A stretch of DNA of 64,000 bases from Bradyrhizobium sp. CCGB01 (GTDB lineage: Bacteria; Pseudomonadota; Alphaproteobacteria; Rhizobiales; Xanthobacteraceae). A program made the position numbers and the translations under genes. The notes under the pieces were generated by a model. That model saw only the letters and a list, made by a program, of their open reading frames with translations, did not search any database and was not told the origin of the DNA. Location: assembly GCF_024199795.1 (NCBI RefSeq), contig NZ_JANADK010000001.1:7626001-7690000 (forward strand), given 5' to 3'. Numbering within the stretch: the first letter of the stretch is position 1; each line of letters starts with the position of its first letter. Below are positions 45,158 through 53,780 of the stretch, in pieces.

Positions 45158-46510
45158 ATGGCCAACGCCTACTTCTCCGACCTGCTCGCCACCATCTCCG
45201 AACGCGGCCGCACGCTGCTTCGACGCGGGAATTCGGCCGACACCAAGCAGGATGCCGACGGGCTGATCGAGCTCTGCGGCGCCTTGTTGTCGGGCCGGGG
45301 CGAAGCTTCGGGCACCGCCATGGCGCGTGAGGTGCTCGACATCTACCAGGAGCTGGATGCGACGGGACGCCGCGCTTTCTTCGAAGCACTGGTGCGCGAT
45401 TTCGGTCCCGACCGGGAACGCCTGTCCAGGGCGATCGAGAAATGGCGCGCCAAGCCCAGCGACGAGGACGCGAGCTCCCTGCACTTCGCCTCCGAGCCGC
45501 GCCGGCAGGAGCTGATCCGCCGCCTCAACCGCGCGCCGGGCGGCACCGGCGATCTCGTCAGCATGCGCGCCGATCTGCTCGGCATGATGAACGGTCACAC
45601 CGATCTCGCCGCGCTCGATCGCGACGTCTCGCATCTTCTCTCTTCGTGGTTCAACAGGGGGTTTCTCGTGCTGCGCCGGATTGACTGGTCGACCCCGGCC
45701 AACATCCTCGAAAAGATCATCCGTTACGAAGCCGTGCACGAGATCAGCGATTGGGACGATCTGCGCCGCCGCATCGATCCGGTCGACCGACGCTGCTACG
45801 CCTTTTTCCATCCCGCCATGGTGGACGAGCCGCTGATCTTCGTCGAGGTGGCACTGACCGAGACGATCCCCGGCGCGATTGCACCGCTGCTCGCGGTCGA
45901 CCGCCAGCATCTGCCGATCGAACGCGCGCGCACCGCGGTGTTCTACTCGATCTCCAACACCCAGCGCGGCCTTGGCGGCATCTCCTTCGGCAGCTTCCTG
46001 ATCAAGCAGGTGGTCGAAGAGCTGCGCCGCGAGACGCCGAAGCTCGACACCTTCGTGACGCTGTCGCCGGTGCCGGGCTTCATGCAGTGGGTCAAGCAGG
46101 ACAAGGACCTGCCGCTGTCCGATGAGGACCGCGAGATCCTCAAGCGCCTCGACGATCCCAAATGGTTCGAGAACCCCGAGACGACCACGCTGCTGCGCAG
46201 CGTGATCGACCCGCTCGCGGCCTACTATTTCCTCAAGGCCCGCACGCCGAAGGGCAAGCTGATCGATTCCGTCGCCCGCTTCCATCTCGGCAACGGCGCC
46301 CGGCTCGAGCGCATCAACTGGTTAGGGGATCTCTCGCCGAAGGGCGTGCGCGAGTCCGCCGGCGTCATGGTCAACTACCTCTACCGCTTCGACGACATCG
46401 AGAAGAACCACGAAGCCTACGCCAATGATGGCGAGGTCGTGGCCTCGAGCGCAGTGAAGAAGCTGTTGAAGGGCGAAGGACGACGGTTACTGGACATGCG
46501 GTTGTCGTAG
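45158..46510 (+). CDS. Malonyl-CoA decarboxylase
   Basis: A 450-residue enzyme that decarboxylates malonyl-CoA to acetyl-CoA and CO2, used in malonate catabolism or control of malonyl-CoA. The N-terminal helical domain (about 1-170) precedes the catalytic GCN5-like domain. Key family segments are FFHPAMVDEPLIFVEVALT, the acyl-CoA pocket NTQRGLGGISFGSFLIKQV, TLSPVPGFMQWV, and a C-terminal HLGNGARLERINWLGD. Length fits bacterial MatA-type enzymes. No malonyl-CoA synthetase or malonate transporter is adjacent. No targeting peptide is evident, so cytoplasmic. Confidence 0.95.
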   Translation: MANAYFSDLLATISERGRTLLRRGNSADTKQDADGLIELCGALLSGRGEASGTAMAREVLDIYQELDATGRRAFFEALVRDFGPDRERLSRAIEKWRAKPSDEDASSLHFASEPRRQELIRRLNRAPGGTGDLVSMRADLLGMMNGHTDLAALDRDVSHLLSSWFNRGFLVLRRIDWSTPANILEKIIRYEAVHEISDWDDLRRRIDPVDRRCYAFFHPAMVDEPLIFVEVALTETIPGAIAPLLAVDRQHLPIERARTAVFYSISNTQRGLGGISFGSFLIKQVVEELRRETPKLDTFVTLSPVPGFMQWVKQDKDLPLSDEDREILKRLDDPKWFENPETTTLLRSVIDPLAAYYFLKARTPKGKLIDSVARFHLGNGARLERINWLGDLSPKGVRESAGVMVNYLYRFDDIEKNHEAYANDGEVVASSAVKKLLKGEGRRLLDMRLS

Positions 46511-46524
46511 CGACAACCTCGGCT

Positions 46525-46667
46525 GTCGTCCCGGACAAGCGCAGCGAAGCGGAGCGCAGATCCGGGACCCATAACCACAGGAAGACGTGGTTACGGGGAC
46601 TCGGAGTTGCCTCGTCGCATCACGACTCCTTCCTGGGGTTATGGGTCCCCGCCTTCGCGGGGACGAC
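46525..46667. repeat. Palindromic intergenic repeat, type B, copy 1
   Basis: Arms begin GTCGTCCC and end GGGGACGAC, and inner GGGACCCATAACCACAGG pairs with CCTGGGGTTATGGGTCCC with one mismatch. A second copy lies at 49397-49528. It begins 14 nt after the malonyl-CoA decarboxylase stop. Confidence 0.8.
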
Positions 46668-46788
46668 ACCGTTGTTGGCGTGGCCATCGCGTCGCACCAC
46701 AAACAAGCTGCTGAAAGACGGCCACTGGACACCCGCCCATCCCAGGCGCTATCCGTTTCATCAGTTCCTGCACCAAAGACGGGACACC

Positions 46789-48237
46789 ATGAAACGACGC
46801 CACTTTCTCGGCCTGACCGCCGCGGCGGCAACCAGCCTCGCCCTCACGCCTGCACGCAGTTTCGCGGAGGGCCCTCCTTCAGGGCCCGAGATGACGGCGC
46901 TGTGCGATTACATGAGTGCCGCCAAGGCCCGCGCACTTCCGCCCGAGATCGCCGAACACGCAAAGCACCACATCCTCGACACGCTGGCCTCGATGATATC
47001 GGGGTCTGAGCTGCCGCCCGGTCAGGCCGCGCAGCGCTACATCCGCGCCAATGCCACGCAGGGAACGGGCACCGTCGCCGGTACGACGCTCACGGCATCG
47101 CCGGTCGAGGCCGCACTTGCCAACGGCGTCATGGCGCATGCCGACGAAACCGACGATTCCCACAGCCCGTCGCGGTCGCATCCGGGATCCTCGACCGTTC
47201 CTGCCGCACTTGCGCTTGGCGAGCACCTCGGCATCGACGGCGCGCATCTCCTGCGCGCGGTGACGCTCGGCTACGACGTCGGCACGCGTGTGGTGATGGC
47301 GATGGGCGGCGCCGATTTCAGCTATGAGAGCGTGCTGAGCACGCACAGCATTTCCGGCACGTTCTGCGCCTCCGCGGCAGCCGCCTGCGTCGCCGGCTTC
47401 GACGCGCGCCGGATGCGCTGGGTGCTCGACTATGCCGCACAGCAATCCTCCGGCTTCATCGTGTGGCGGCGCGACGTCGACCACATCGAGAAGGGATTTG
47501 TGTTCGCCGGCATGCCGGCCCGCAACGGCGTCACCTCGGCGCTCCTGGTGCGCTCGGACTGGAACGGCGTCGACGACGTCTTCTCGGGGCCGGACAATTA
47601 CTTCCTGGCGTATTCGCCCAAGGCGGCGACCGCAAAACTCGTGGACAAGCTCGGCGAGCGCTACGAAATCGCGGGCACCGACATCAAGAAATGGACGGTG
47701 GGATCGCCGATCCAGGGACCGCTCGACGCGATCTATACGATCCGCAGCAAGCGGGCCTTCGAGGCGGAGCAAGTCAAGCAGGTGACGGTGCGTCTTGCGC
47801 CATCGGTCGCCGAGGTCGTGGACAACCGCGACATCCCCGACATCTGCCTCCAGCACATGGTCGCCGTGATGCTGCTCGACAAGACCGCGTCTTTTCACGC
47901 CGCGCATGACAAGCCACGCATGCGGGACGCGGCGGTCTTGAAGGAGCGCGCCAAGGTGAATTTGGTGCGCGACGAGGAGCTCGCCAAACTGCTGCCGGTG
48001 CGCGTCGCCATCGTCGAGATCGAGCTTACCGACGGCAGCCGCCTCTCCGAGCGCATCACCGCCGTGCGCGGCACCCCGCGCAACCCGATGACGCGCGAAG
48101 AGGTCATCGACAAGGCGCGCGACCTGATCGCGCCGGTGGTCGGGCGGGAGAAGTCGGAGCAGTTGATTAAGTCGGTCTATGAGATCGAGGCGGTGACGGA
48201 TATTCGTACGCTGCGGCCGTTGCTGCAGCGGGCGTGA
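46789..48237 (+). CDS. MmgE/PrpD family protein with Tat-like signal peptide
   Basis: A 482-residue protein of the 2-methylcitrate dehydratase/MmgE/cis-aconitate-decarboxylase family, whose members dehydrate or decarboxylate tricarboxylic or dicarboxylic acids. The core starts AEHAKHHILDTLASMISG and includes VEAALANGVMAHADETDDSHS, with the conserved substrate-pocket His/Asp cluster, and AALALGEHLGIDG. Unusually it begins MKRRHFLGLTAAAATSLAL, a twin-arginine export signal ending near ARSFA, whereas most family members are cytoplasmic. The stop overlaps the start of the DUF418 gene. The substrate is not predictable. Confidence 0.85.
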   Translation: MKRRHFLGLTAAAATSLALTPARSFAEGPPSGPEMTALCDYMSAAKARALPPEIAEHAKHHILDTLASMISGSELPPGQAAQRYIRANATQGTGTVAGTTLTASPVEAALANGVMAHADETDDSHSPSRSHPGSSTVPAALALGEHLGIDGAHLLRAVTLGYDVGTRVVMAMGGADFSYESVLSTHSISGTFCASAAAACVAGFDARRMRWVLDYAAQQSSGFIVWRRDVDHIEKGFVFAGMPARNGVTSALLVRSDWNGVDDVFSGPDNYFLAYSPKAATAKLVDKLGERYEIAGTDIKKWTVGSPIQGPLDAIYTIRSKRAFEAEQVKQVTVRLAPSVAEVVDNRDIPDICLQHMVAVMLLDKTASFHAAHDKPRMRDAAVLKERAKVNLVRDEELAKLLPVRVAIVEIELTDGSRLSERITAVRGTPRNPMTREEVIDKARDLIAPVVGREKSEQLIKSVYEIEAVTDIRTLRPLLQRA

Positions 48238-49436
48238 ATTCTACCGTGACGTCCAATAACGCCGCAGTCCCCGGGCCGACGCCCTCCGCGGAGCGGATCG
48301 ATGCCATCGACATTCTGCGCGGCATCGCCCTGCTCGGCGTCATGGCCATCAATCTCGTCATGGAATTTCGCGTTTCGATCTTCGAACAGTTTCTTGGTCC
48401 CAAGACGCACGCATCGCCGGTCGATCGTGTCATCGAAACGATCCTGACACAGGCCGTCGAGCTCAAAGCGTTTGCGCTGTTTTCGTTGCTGTTCGGCGCA
48501 GGTCTTGCCATTCAATTCGACCGGCTCGCGACCAGCGAGCGCCGCGCCGCGCTGCTCGTGCGCCGGCTCGCCGTGCTGCTGGTGTTCGGTGTCATTCACC
48601 TGTGTCTGATCTGGAACGGCGACATCCTCACCGAATATGCGCTAGCGGGGTTCATCGTGCTGCCGCTCCTGTTTGGCCCGCGCTGGCTGCTCGCTCTCGC
48701 CGCGCTGGTGTTTCTGGCGCTGTACCTGGCGATGCAGGCCTTTCCGCCGGCTGGATTGTTTCCGAGCAGGGCCGCGATCTGGCAGGACGTCATGGATGCC
48801 AATCGCATCTATGCGACTGGCGGCTTCGTCGATGTGTTGGCGTTTCGCCTGCGCGAAATTCCCCTCATCGCCTCCCTGCACGCATTCATCTTCCTGCGCA
48901 CGATCGGGCTGTTTCTTGTCGGCGCGCTGGCCTGGCGTAGCGGCATTGTGCAAAATACCAGCGGACTGCTCGTCATCGCGCTCCCCGCGATCGGCCTCGG
49001 CGCGACCTTGCTTTATCGTGGCATCGAGCCGCTCGGCACCATCCTGCTGGCCATGGGCTATGGTGCCGCCATCCTCGGCATCGCCCGTTTCGAGCGCGGC
49101 AAGAGGCTGCTCGGCTGGGCCGCGCCGCTGGGACGGATGGCCTTCACGAACTACGTCGCGCAATCCCTCATCTTCGGCTGGATCTTTTACGGCTACGGCC
49201 TTGGCCTGTTTGGGCGGCTTGGCATCACCCCGGCCCTCGCCATCGGCATCGCCGTCTACACCGGACAGGTGCTGTTTAGCGCATGGTGGCTGCGCCACTT
49301 CCGATACGGTCCGCTCGAATGGCTGTGGCGCACGCTGATGTATGGCGTGCGGCAGCCGATGGTGCTGTCACGGGGGGCCGCGATGCGTACTCAACTGTCG
49401 TCCCGGACAAGCGAAGCGCAGATCCGGGACCCATAA
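48234..49436 (+). CDS. DUF418 domain-containing membrane protein, C-terminus encoded by a repeat
   Basis: A 400-residue inner-membrane protein with 8-10 predicted helices; DUF418 proteins have no firmly known function. ERIDAIDILRGIALLGVMAINL is the typical N-terminal segment and FTNYVAQSLIFGWIFYGYGLGLFG plus WLRHFRYGPLEWLWRTLMYG the typical C-terminal one. The GTG start overlaps the PrpD stop (GTGA). After the normal family end the frame runs on into a type-B repeat copy beginning at 49397, so about the last 13 residues (SSRTSEAQIRDP plus neighbour) come from the repeat, which also supplies the stop. Confidence 0.85.
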   Translation: MNSTVTSNNAAVPGPTPSAERIDAIDILRGIALLGVMAINLVMEFRVSIFEQFLGPKTHASPVDRVIETILTQAVELKAFALFSLLFGAGLAIQFDRLATSERRAALLVRRLAVLLVFGVIHLCLIWNGDILTEYALAGFIVLPLLFGPRWLLALAALVFLALYLAMQAFPPAGLFPSRAAIWQDVMDANRIYATGGFVDVLAFRLREIPLIASLHAFIFLRTIGLFLVGALAWRSGIVQNTSGLLVIALPAIGLGATLLYRGIEPLGTILLAMGYGAAILGIARFERGKRLLGWAAPLGRMAFTNYVAQSLIFGWIFYGYGLGLFGRLGITPALAIGIAVYTGQVLFSAWWLRHFRYGPLEWLWRTLMYGVRQPMVLSRGAAMRTQLSSRTSEAQIRDP

Positions 49437-49528
49437 CCACAGGCGTGGGTTTGGCGAAGACTCGGAGTGACCAGCTCGCGCCGTCACCTCTCCCTGTGGT
49501 TATGGGTCCCCGCGTTCGCGGGGACGAC
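49397..49528. repeat. Palindromic intergenic repeat, type B, copy 2
   Basis: Begins GTCGTCCCGGACAAGCG and ends TTCGCGGGGACGAC, like copy 1 at 46525; GGGACCCATAACCACAGG and CCTGTGGTTATGGGTCCC form the inner stem. Its first 40 bases are read through as the end of the upstream membrane-protein gene. Confidence 0.8.
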
Positions 49529-49570
49529 AACGGAGCAAGTGGCGCGGCCGTCGCACTCCCAGCGCCGCCC

Positions 49571-50740
49571 CTACTCCGCCAGCGCCTTCATTTCCTTGTA
49601 GAGGTCCGATTTGCCCTCGAAGCCGATGCCTGACAGCTCGGGCATGGTGATGTGGCCGTTCTCCACGCGGACGCCGTCGGGGAAGCCGCCATAGGGCTGG
49701 AACAGGTCGGGGTAGCTCTCATTGCCGCCCAGGCCGAGGCCGGCGGCGATGTTGAGCGACATCTGGTGGCCGCCGTGGGGGATGCAGCGGCTGGGCGACC
49801 AGCCGTAGGTCTTCAGCACCTCCAGCGTGCGCTGGTATTCGCACAGGCCATAGGACAGCGCGCAGTCGAATTGCAGCCAGTCGCGATCGGGCCGCATGCC
49901 GCCGTAGCGGATCAGATTCCGGGCGTCCTGGTGGCTGAAGAGATTCTCGCCCGTCGCCATCGGGCCGGGATAGAATTCGGCAAGCGCGGCCTGCAGCGCG
50001 TAGTCGAGGGGATCGCCGACCTCCTCGTACCAGAACAGCGGATAGTCGCGCAGCATCTTGGCGTAGGCGATGCCGGTCTCCAGGTTGAAGCGGCCGTTGG
50101 CATCGACGGCGAGCTGCGCGTCCTTGCCGATCTCCTTGAGCACCGCCTCGATGCGCGTGCGATCCTCCTCGATTCCCGCGCCGCCGATCTTCATCTTCAC
50201 GACGTTGTAGCCGCGGTCGAGATAGCCGCGCATCTCGCCGCGCAGCATCGAAAGATCCTTGCCGGGATAGTAATAGCCGCCGGCGGCGTAGACGAAGACG
50301 CGCGGATTGGCTGTGAGGCCATGCCGCTCGGCGAGCAGGCGAAACAGCGGCTTGCCCGCGATCTTCGCCACCGCATCCCACACCGCCATGTCGATGGTGC
50401 CGACCGCGACCGAGCGCTCGCCATGGCCGCCCGGCTTCTCGTTGGTCATCATCGCGGCCCAGACCTTGTCGGGGTCGAGATTGTCGCCGGCTGCATCGAG
50501 CAGCGACTTCGGATCGGCCTCAAGGATGCGCGAGGCAAAACGCTCGCGGATCAGGCCGCCCTGCCCGTAGCGGCCGTTGGAATTGAAGCCGTAGCCGACG
50601 ACGCGCTTGCCGTCGCGCACGACGTCAGTGACGACGGCGACCAGGCTCGTCGTCATCTTGGTGAAGTCGATATAGGCGTTGCGGATCGGCGATGAGATCG
50701 GCTTGGTGATCTCGCGGACGTCGACGATGCGGACGGACAT
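49571..50740 (-). CDS. tarD: D(-)-tartrate dehydratase
   Basis: A 389-residue enolase-superfamily enzyme that dehydrates D-tartrate to oxaloacetate. It matches my memory of the characterised Bradyrhizobium enzyme over its whole length. Active-site residues fall at the expected numbers: Lys184 in VVKMKIGG, magnesium ligands Asp213 (AVDANGR), Glu239 (WYEEVGD) and Glu265 (TGENLFS), and His322 in CIPHGGHQ. The N-terminal capping domain includes TKMTTSLVAVV. It is followed by no tartrate transporter in view. A large palindrome lies 26 nt upstream of the start. Confidence 0.95.
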   Translation of the reverse strand: MSVRIVDVREITKPISSPIRNAYIDFTKMTTSLVAVVTDVVRDGKRVVGYGFNSNGRYGQGGLIRERFASRILEADPKSLLDAAGDNLDPDKVWAAMMTNEKPGGHGERSVAVGTIDMAVWDAVAKIAGKPLFRLLAERHGLTANPRVFVYAAGGYYYPGKDLSMLRGEMRGYLDRGYNVVKMKIGGAGIEEDRTRIEAVLKEIGKDAQLAVDANGRFNLETGIAYAKMLRDYPLFWYEEVGDPLDYALQAALAEFYPGPMATGENLFSHQDARNLIRYGGMRPDRDWLQFDCALSYGLCEYQRTLEVLKTYGWSPSRCIPHGGHQMSLNIAAGLGLGGNESYPDLFQPYGGFPDGVRVENGHITMPELSGIGFEGKSDLYKEMKALAE

Positions 50741-50765
50741 GGGGTGTGGCCTTACTTTTTTAATG

Positions 50766-50845
50766 CGTCATTCCGGGGCGATGCGCAGCATCGAACCCGG
50801 AATCTCGAGATTCCGGGTTCTCGCTTCGCGAGCCCCGGAATGACG
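50766..50845. repeat. Palindromic intergenic repeat, type C
   Basis: Outer arms CGTCATTCCGGGGC and GCCCCGGAATGACG are exact reverse complements (14 bp). Inside lies a perfect 28-bp palindrome at 50793-50820, half-site GAACCCGGAATCTC. The element ends 9 nt from the DUF3297 stop and 25 nt from the tarD start, so it occupies the whole gap. Confidence 0.85.
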
Positions 50846-50854
50846 GCTTCGCCG

Positions 50855-51108
50855 TCACTTCTTATCCCGGAAATACGGCTCCACGGGGCCATGCACCTTG
50901 ATGGTCAGCGGGTTGCCGTAGCGGTCCTTGGCGTTGCCGGCGGTGACGCGGACCCAGCCTTCGCTGATGCAGTACTCCTCGACATTGGTCTTCTCGACGC
51001 CCTTGAAGCGGATGCCGACGTCGCGCGCCAGGATGTCCGCGTTGTAATAGGGGCTGTTCGGGTCGACCGACAGGCGGTCGGGAAATTCGTCGCTCATGAT
51101 TGTCTCGC

Positions 51109-51112
<4 letters not shown>
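50855..51112 (-). CDS. DUF3297 family protein
   Basis: An 85-residue soluble protein of unknown function (DUF3297). Core: RLSVDPNSPYYNADIL, then VGIRFKGVEKTNVEEYCISEGWVRV and KVHGPVEPYF. The start used overlaps the stop of the glutathione peroxidase gene (ATGA); an internal ATG five codons later (MSDEFPDR) could also be the start and matches other members better. It is probably cotranscribed with the peroxidase. Confidence 0.8.
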
Positions 51113-51585
<473 letters not shown>

Positions 51586-51587
51586 CG

Positions 51588-52988
51588 CTAACCCACGGGA
51601 TCGATCGGCGACGGCGGCACGCCGCCAGCCTCGATCGCTTCGCCTGCGAGCAGGCAGAGGTCCTCGCGGTAGCGGCCGGACACGATGTGCACGCCAACGG
51701 GGGCCTTGCCGACAAGGCCGGTGGAGACCACGAGGCCCGGAAGCCCCATGAAGGGCGTTGCGATCTGCGGCATCTGCGCCTCCCAGACGCGTTCAAAGGA
51801 TGCCGCGTCCTTGCGGTCGAGATGATCCGGGAACGGCAGCTCGCCGGAGACCGGCGTCAGCACCACGGCATATTTTTCAAAGAACAGCATCCAGTCGCGC
51901 GTCAGCGTGGCGCGGCGGGTCAGCGCCTGCGCGTAATTCGCCTGGTCCATCGGCGTGACCTTGGCGCGGTTGCCGCGCAGGCAGGCCAGCGCACCGGGAT
52001 CGCCCTCTCGCTCGGCCATTTCCAGCTGCGCCTCATAGGCATCACCGAGCCAGAGTTTTCGTTGCCACTCGACCGCCTCGCGCATCGGAGGCGTATTCTC
52101 GATCGTCTCGACGGTCCAGCCCGCGCGCTCGAGCCGCTTGCCGGCGTCGATCACCGCGGCCTTCACTTCCGGCGTGGTCGCGAGACCGTCCGGGTTGAGG
52201 CAGAGCGCGGCGCGCTTCTCGCGCGCCGGGCCTTCCAGCGGCGCCGGCACGAACCAGGGGTCGCGGATGTCGCGGGCCGCCATCGCTTCGAGCGAGATCC
52301 TGAGATCGTTGACGGTACGCGCGAGCGGACCCGACACCGCCATGATCTGCGGCCCGATCGGGCGCTCGGGCAGCGCCGGGTTGAAGGCGGGGATTCGGCC
52401 CAAAGTCGGGCGCAGGCCGTGCACGCCGCAGGCATAGGCGGGATAGCGGATCGAGCCCGCGATGTCGGTGCCGTGGGCGATATGGCCGATGCCGGCCGCG
52501 ACCGCCGAGCCGGCGCCGCCGGACGAGCCGCCGGGGGTCAGCGAGGCGTCGCGGGGGTTCTTGGTGTCGCCATGGACCAGGTTGGTGGTGAACCAGCGAT
52601 AGGAGAAGGCCGGGCAATTGGTGCGCCCAAGGAGAATGGCGCCGGCCTTACGGAAATTGGCGACCACCGGATTGTCCTCGCGCGCGATCAGGTCGCGCTG
52701 GAGCTTCAGGCCGTTGGTGGTGGCAAAGCCCTCCTGGTCGACATTGGCCTTGATGGTGACGGGCACGCCGGCGAGCACGCCGGGGTCCTCCCCCCGGCCA
52801 ATGGCGACATCGACGGCGTCGGCCTGCTTGAGCACGTCCTCCGGCCGGTGGTCGATCACGGCGTTGAGCGCGGGATTGACCGCATCCAGCCGGGCGAGAC
52901 CGGCCTTGGCGGCCTCCCGGGCGGAAACCTTCCTGGATTTGACGAGGGTGGCGAGGTCGGCGGCCGACAGGCGCCAGAGATCTTGCAT
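51588..52988 (-). CDS. Amidase (amidase signature family)
   Basis: A 466-residue hydrolase that cleaves a carboxamide to an acid and ammonia. The Ser-cisSer-Lys triad is intact: Lys80 in VPVTIKANVDQ, cis-Ser155 in PGGSSGGAGSAVAAG and nucleophile Ser179 in GTDIAGSIRYPA; spacings (75 and 24 residues) equal those of the fatty acid amide hydrolase family. The specificity cannot be read. It leads a minus-strand group with glutathione peroxidase and DUF3297, a grouping without an obvious metabolic link. Confidence 0.93.
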   Translation of the reverse strand: MQDLWRLSAADLATLVKSRKVSAREAAKAGLARLDAVNPALNAVIDHRPEDVLKQADAVDVAIGRGEDPGVLAGVPVTIKANVDQEGFATTNGLKLQRDLIAREDNPVVANFRKAGAILLGRTNCPAFSYRWFTTNLVHGDTKNPRDASLTPGGSSGGAGSAVAAGIGHIAHGTDIAGSIRYPAYACGVHGLRPTLGRIPAFNPALPERPIGPQIMAVSGPLARTVNDLRISLEAMAARDIRDPWFVPAPLEGPAREKRAALCLNPDGLATTPEVKAAVIDAGKRLERAGWTVETIENTPPMREAVEWQRKLWLGDAYEAQLEMAEREGDPGALACLRGNRAKVTPMDQANYAQALTRRATLTRDWMLFFEKYAVVLTPVSGELPFPDHLDRKDAASFERVWEAQMPQIATPFMGLPGLVVSTGLVGKAPVGVHIVSGRYREDLCLLAGEAIEAGGVPPSPIDPVG

Positions 52989-53068
52989 GGCTTGCTCCGT
53001 ATGACCGGCGTCTTTTAGCGCCGGGAACGCGGCAAAGCCATGCGGATTTCGCAGGGAGGAAGAGCGGG

Positions 53069-53326
53069 TTAGTGCCGCGTCGCCGACTGGTCCGGCATGT
53101 CCAGCAGCGCCTCGCTGAAGGGAAACTCCAGCACGATCTCGCCCTCGACGTCGGTCACCTCGATGACGGCCTCGAGCAGCGCCGGTTGGGCGCCCTCCGA
53201 TTTCACCACTTCGAGGATCATCTGGCGGGCGACCTCCCAGGCGCGATCGGGGTTGCGCAGGTCCTCTCCGTCAGGATCCACGATCAGTTCGTCGCCGATG
53301 CGGGTGTTGAAGAAGTATCTGGGCAT
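53069..53326 (-). CDS. DUF6894-type small protein
   Basis: An 85-residue acidic protein starting MPRYFFNTRIGDELIVDPDG, a pattern common in small rhizobial proteins assigned to DUF6894; function unknown. It continues LRNPDRAWEVARQMILEV and ends with a hydrophobic/acidic strand. I prefer this ATG to an in-frame one 18 codons upstream that would add a basic, unrelated stretch; the ribosome site is weak. It is divergent from pqqA. Confidence 0.65.
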   Translation of the reverse strand: MPRYFFNTRIGDELIVDPDGEDLRNPDRAWEVARQMILEVVKSEGAQPALLEAVIEVTDVEGEIVLEFPFSEALLDMPDQSATRH

Positions 53327-53569
53327 CACGAAGGTCCACTTGGGTCGCCTGTACCGGATTGACGGCTGCACTGCACTCACAACTGCTTTATCAGGACAGG
53401 GTTCGCGACCGAATGCGCCGAGCGCAAGGCAGCATCACAGTAACCGATGTTCCACCTCATTTTCGCGGCGCAACATGGCTTTCTCGGGAAGATTTCACTA
53501 GCGAACTTTTCCGCCCGCAGTAATTTAACCGTGGGCGATATGTCCGAAGTCGCAATATGGAGAGCCGAA

Positions 53570-53650
53570 ATGGCCTGGAAAGCCCCGAAGATCGTCGAAG
53601 TGCCCTGTGGCATGGAAATCAACATGTATGTGAGCGCCACCCGCAAGTAA
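53570..53650 (+). CDS. pqqA: PQQ precursor peptide PqqA
   Basis: A 26-residue ribosomal peptide, MAWKAPKIVEVPCGMEINMY followed by VSATRK. Glu16 and Tyr20, separated by three residues, are the two side chains cross-linked and excised to form pyrroloquinoline quinone. A GGAG site lies 8 nt before the ATG. It is the first gene of the pqq operon, 130 nt ahead of pqqB. In other bacteria pqqA is more abundant than later genes, consistent with the hairpin that follows. It may equally have its own promoter in the 243-base upstream gap. Confidence 0.96.
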   Translation: MAWKAPKIVEVPCGMEINMYVSATRK

Positions 53651-53676
53651 GCGGTTGGTGAGTTTGCGTTCTGCGC

Positions 53677-53753
53677 AGGTGGATCTTTCGGTCACGATCG
53701 GTTTCCGGAAGATACGAAACTTGTCGGCAGCTGTGTCGGCCTGAGATCCACCT
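53677..53753 (+). promoter_or_regulatory. Stem-loop between pqqA and pqqB
   Basis: AGGTGGATCT (53677-53686) and AGATCCACCT (53744-53753) form a perfect 10-bp stem with a 57-nt loop, lying 27 nt after the pqqA stop and 28 nt before the pqqB start. It could stabilise the pqqA transcript or limit read-through; there is no T run after it. Confidence 0.45.
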
Positions 53754-53780
53754 CGCGACGTTCCCTCCAGGAGACGTCTA

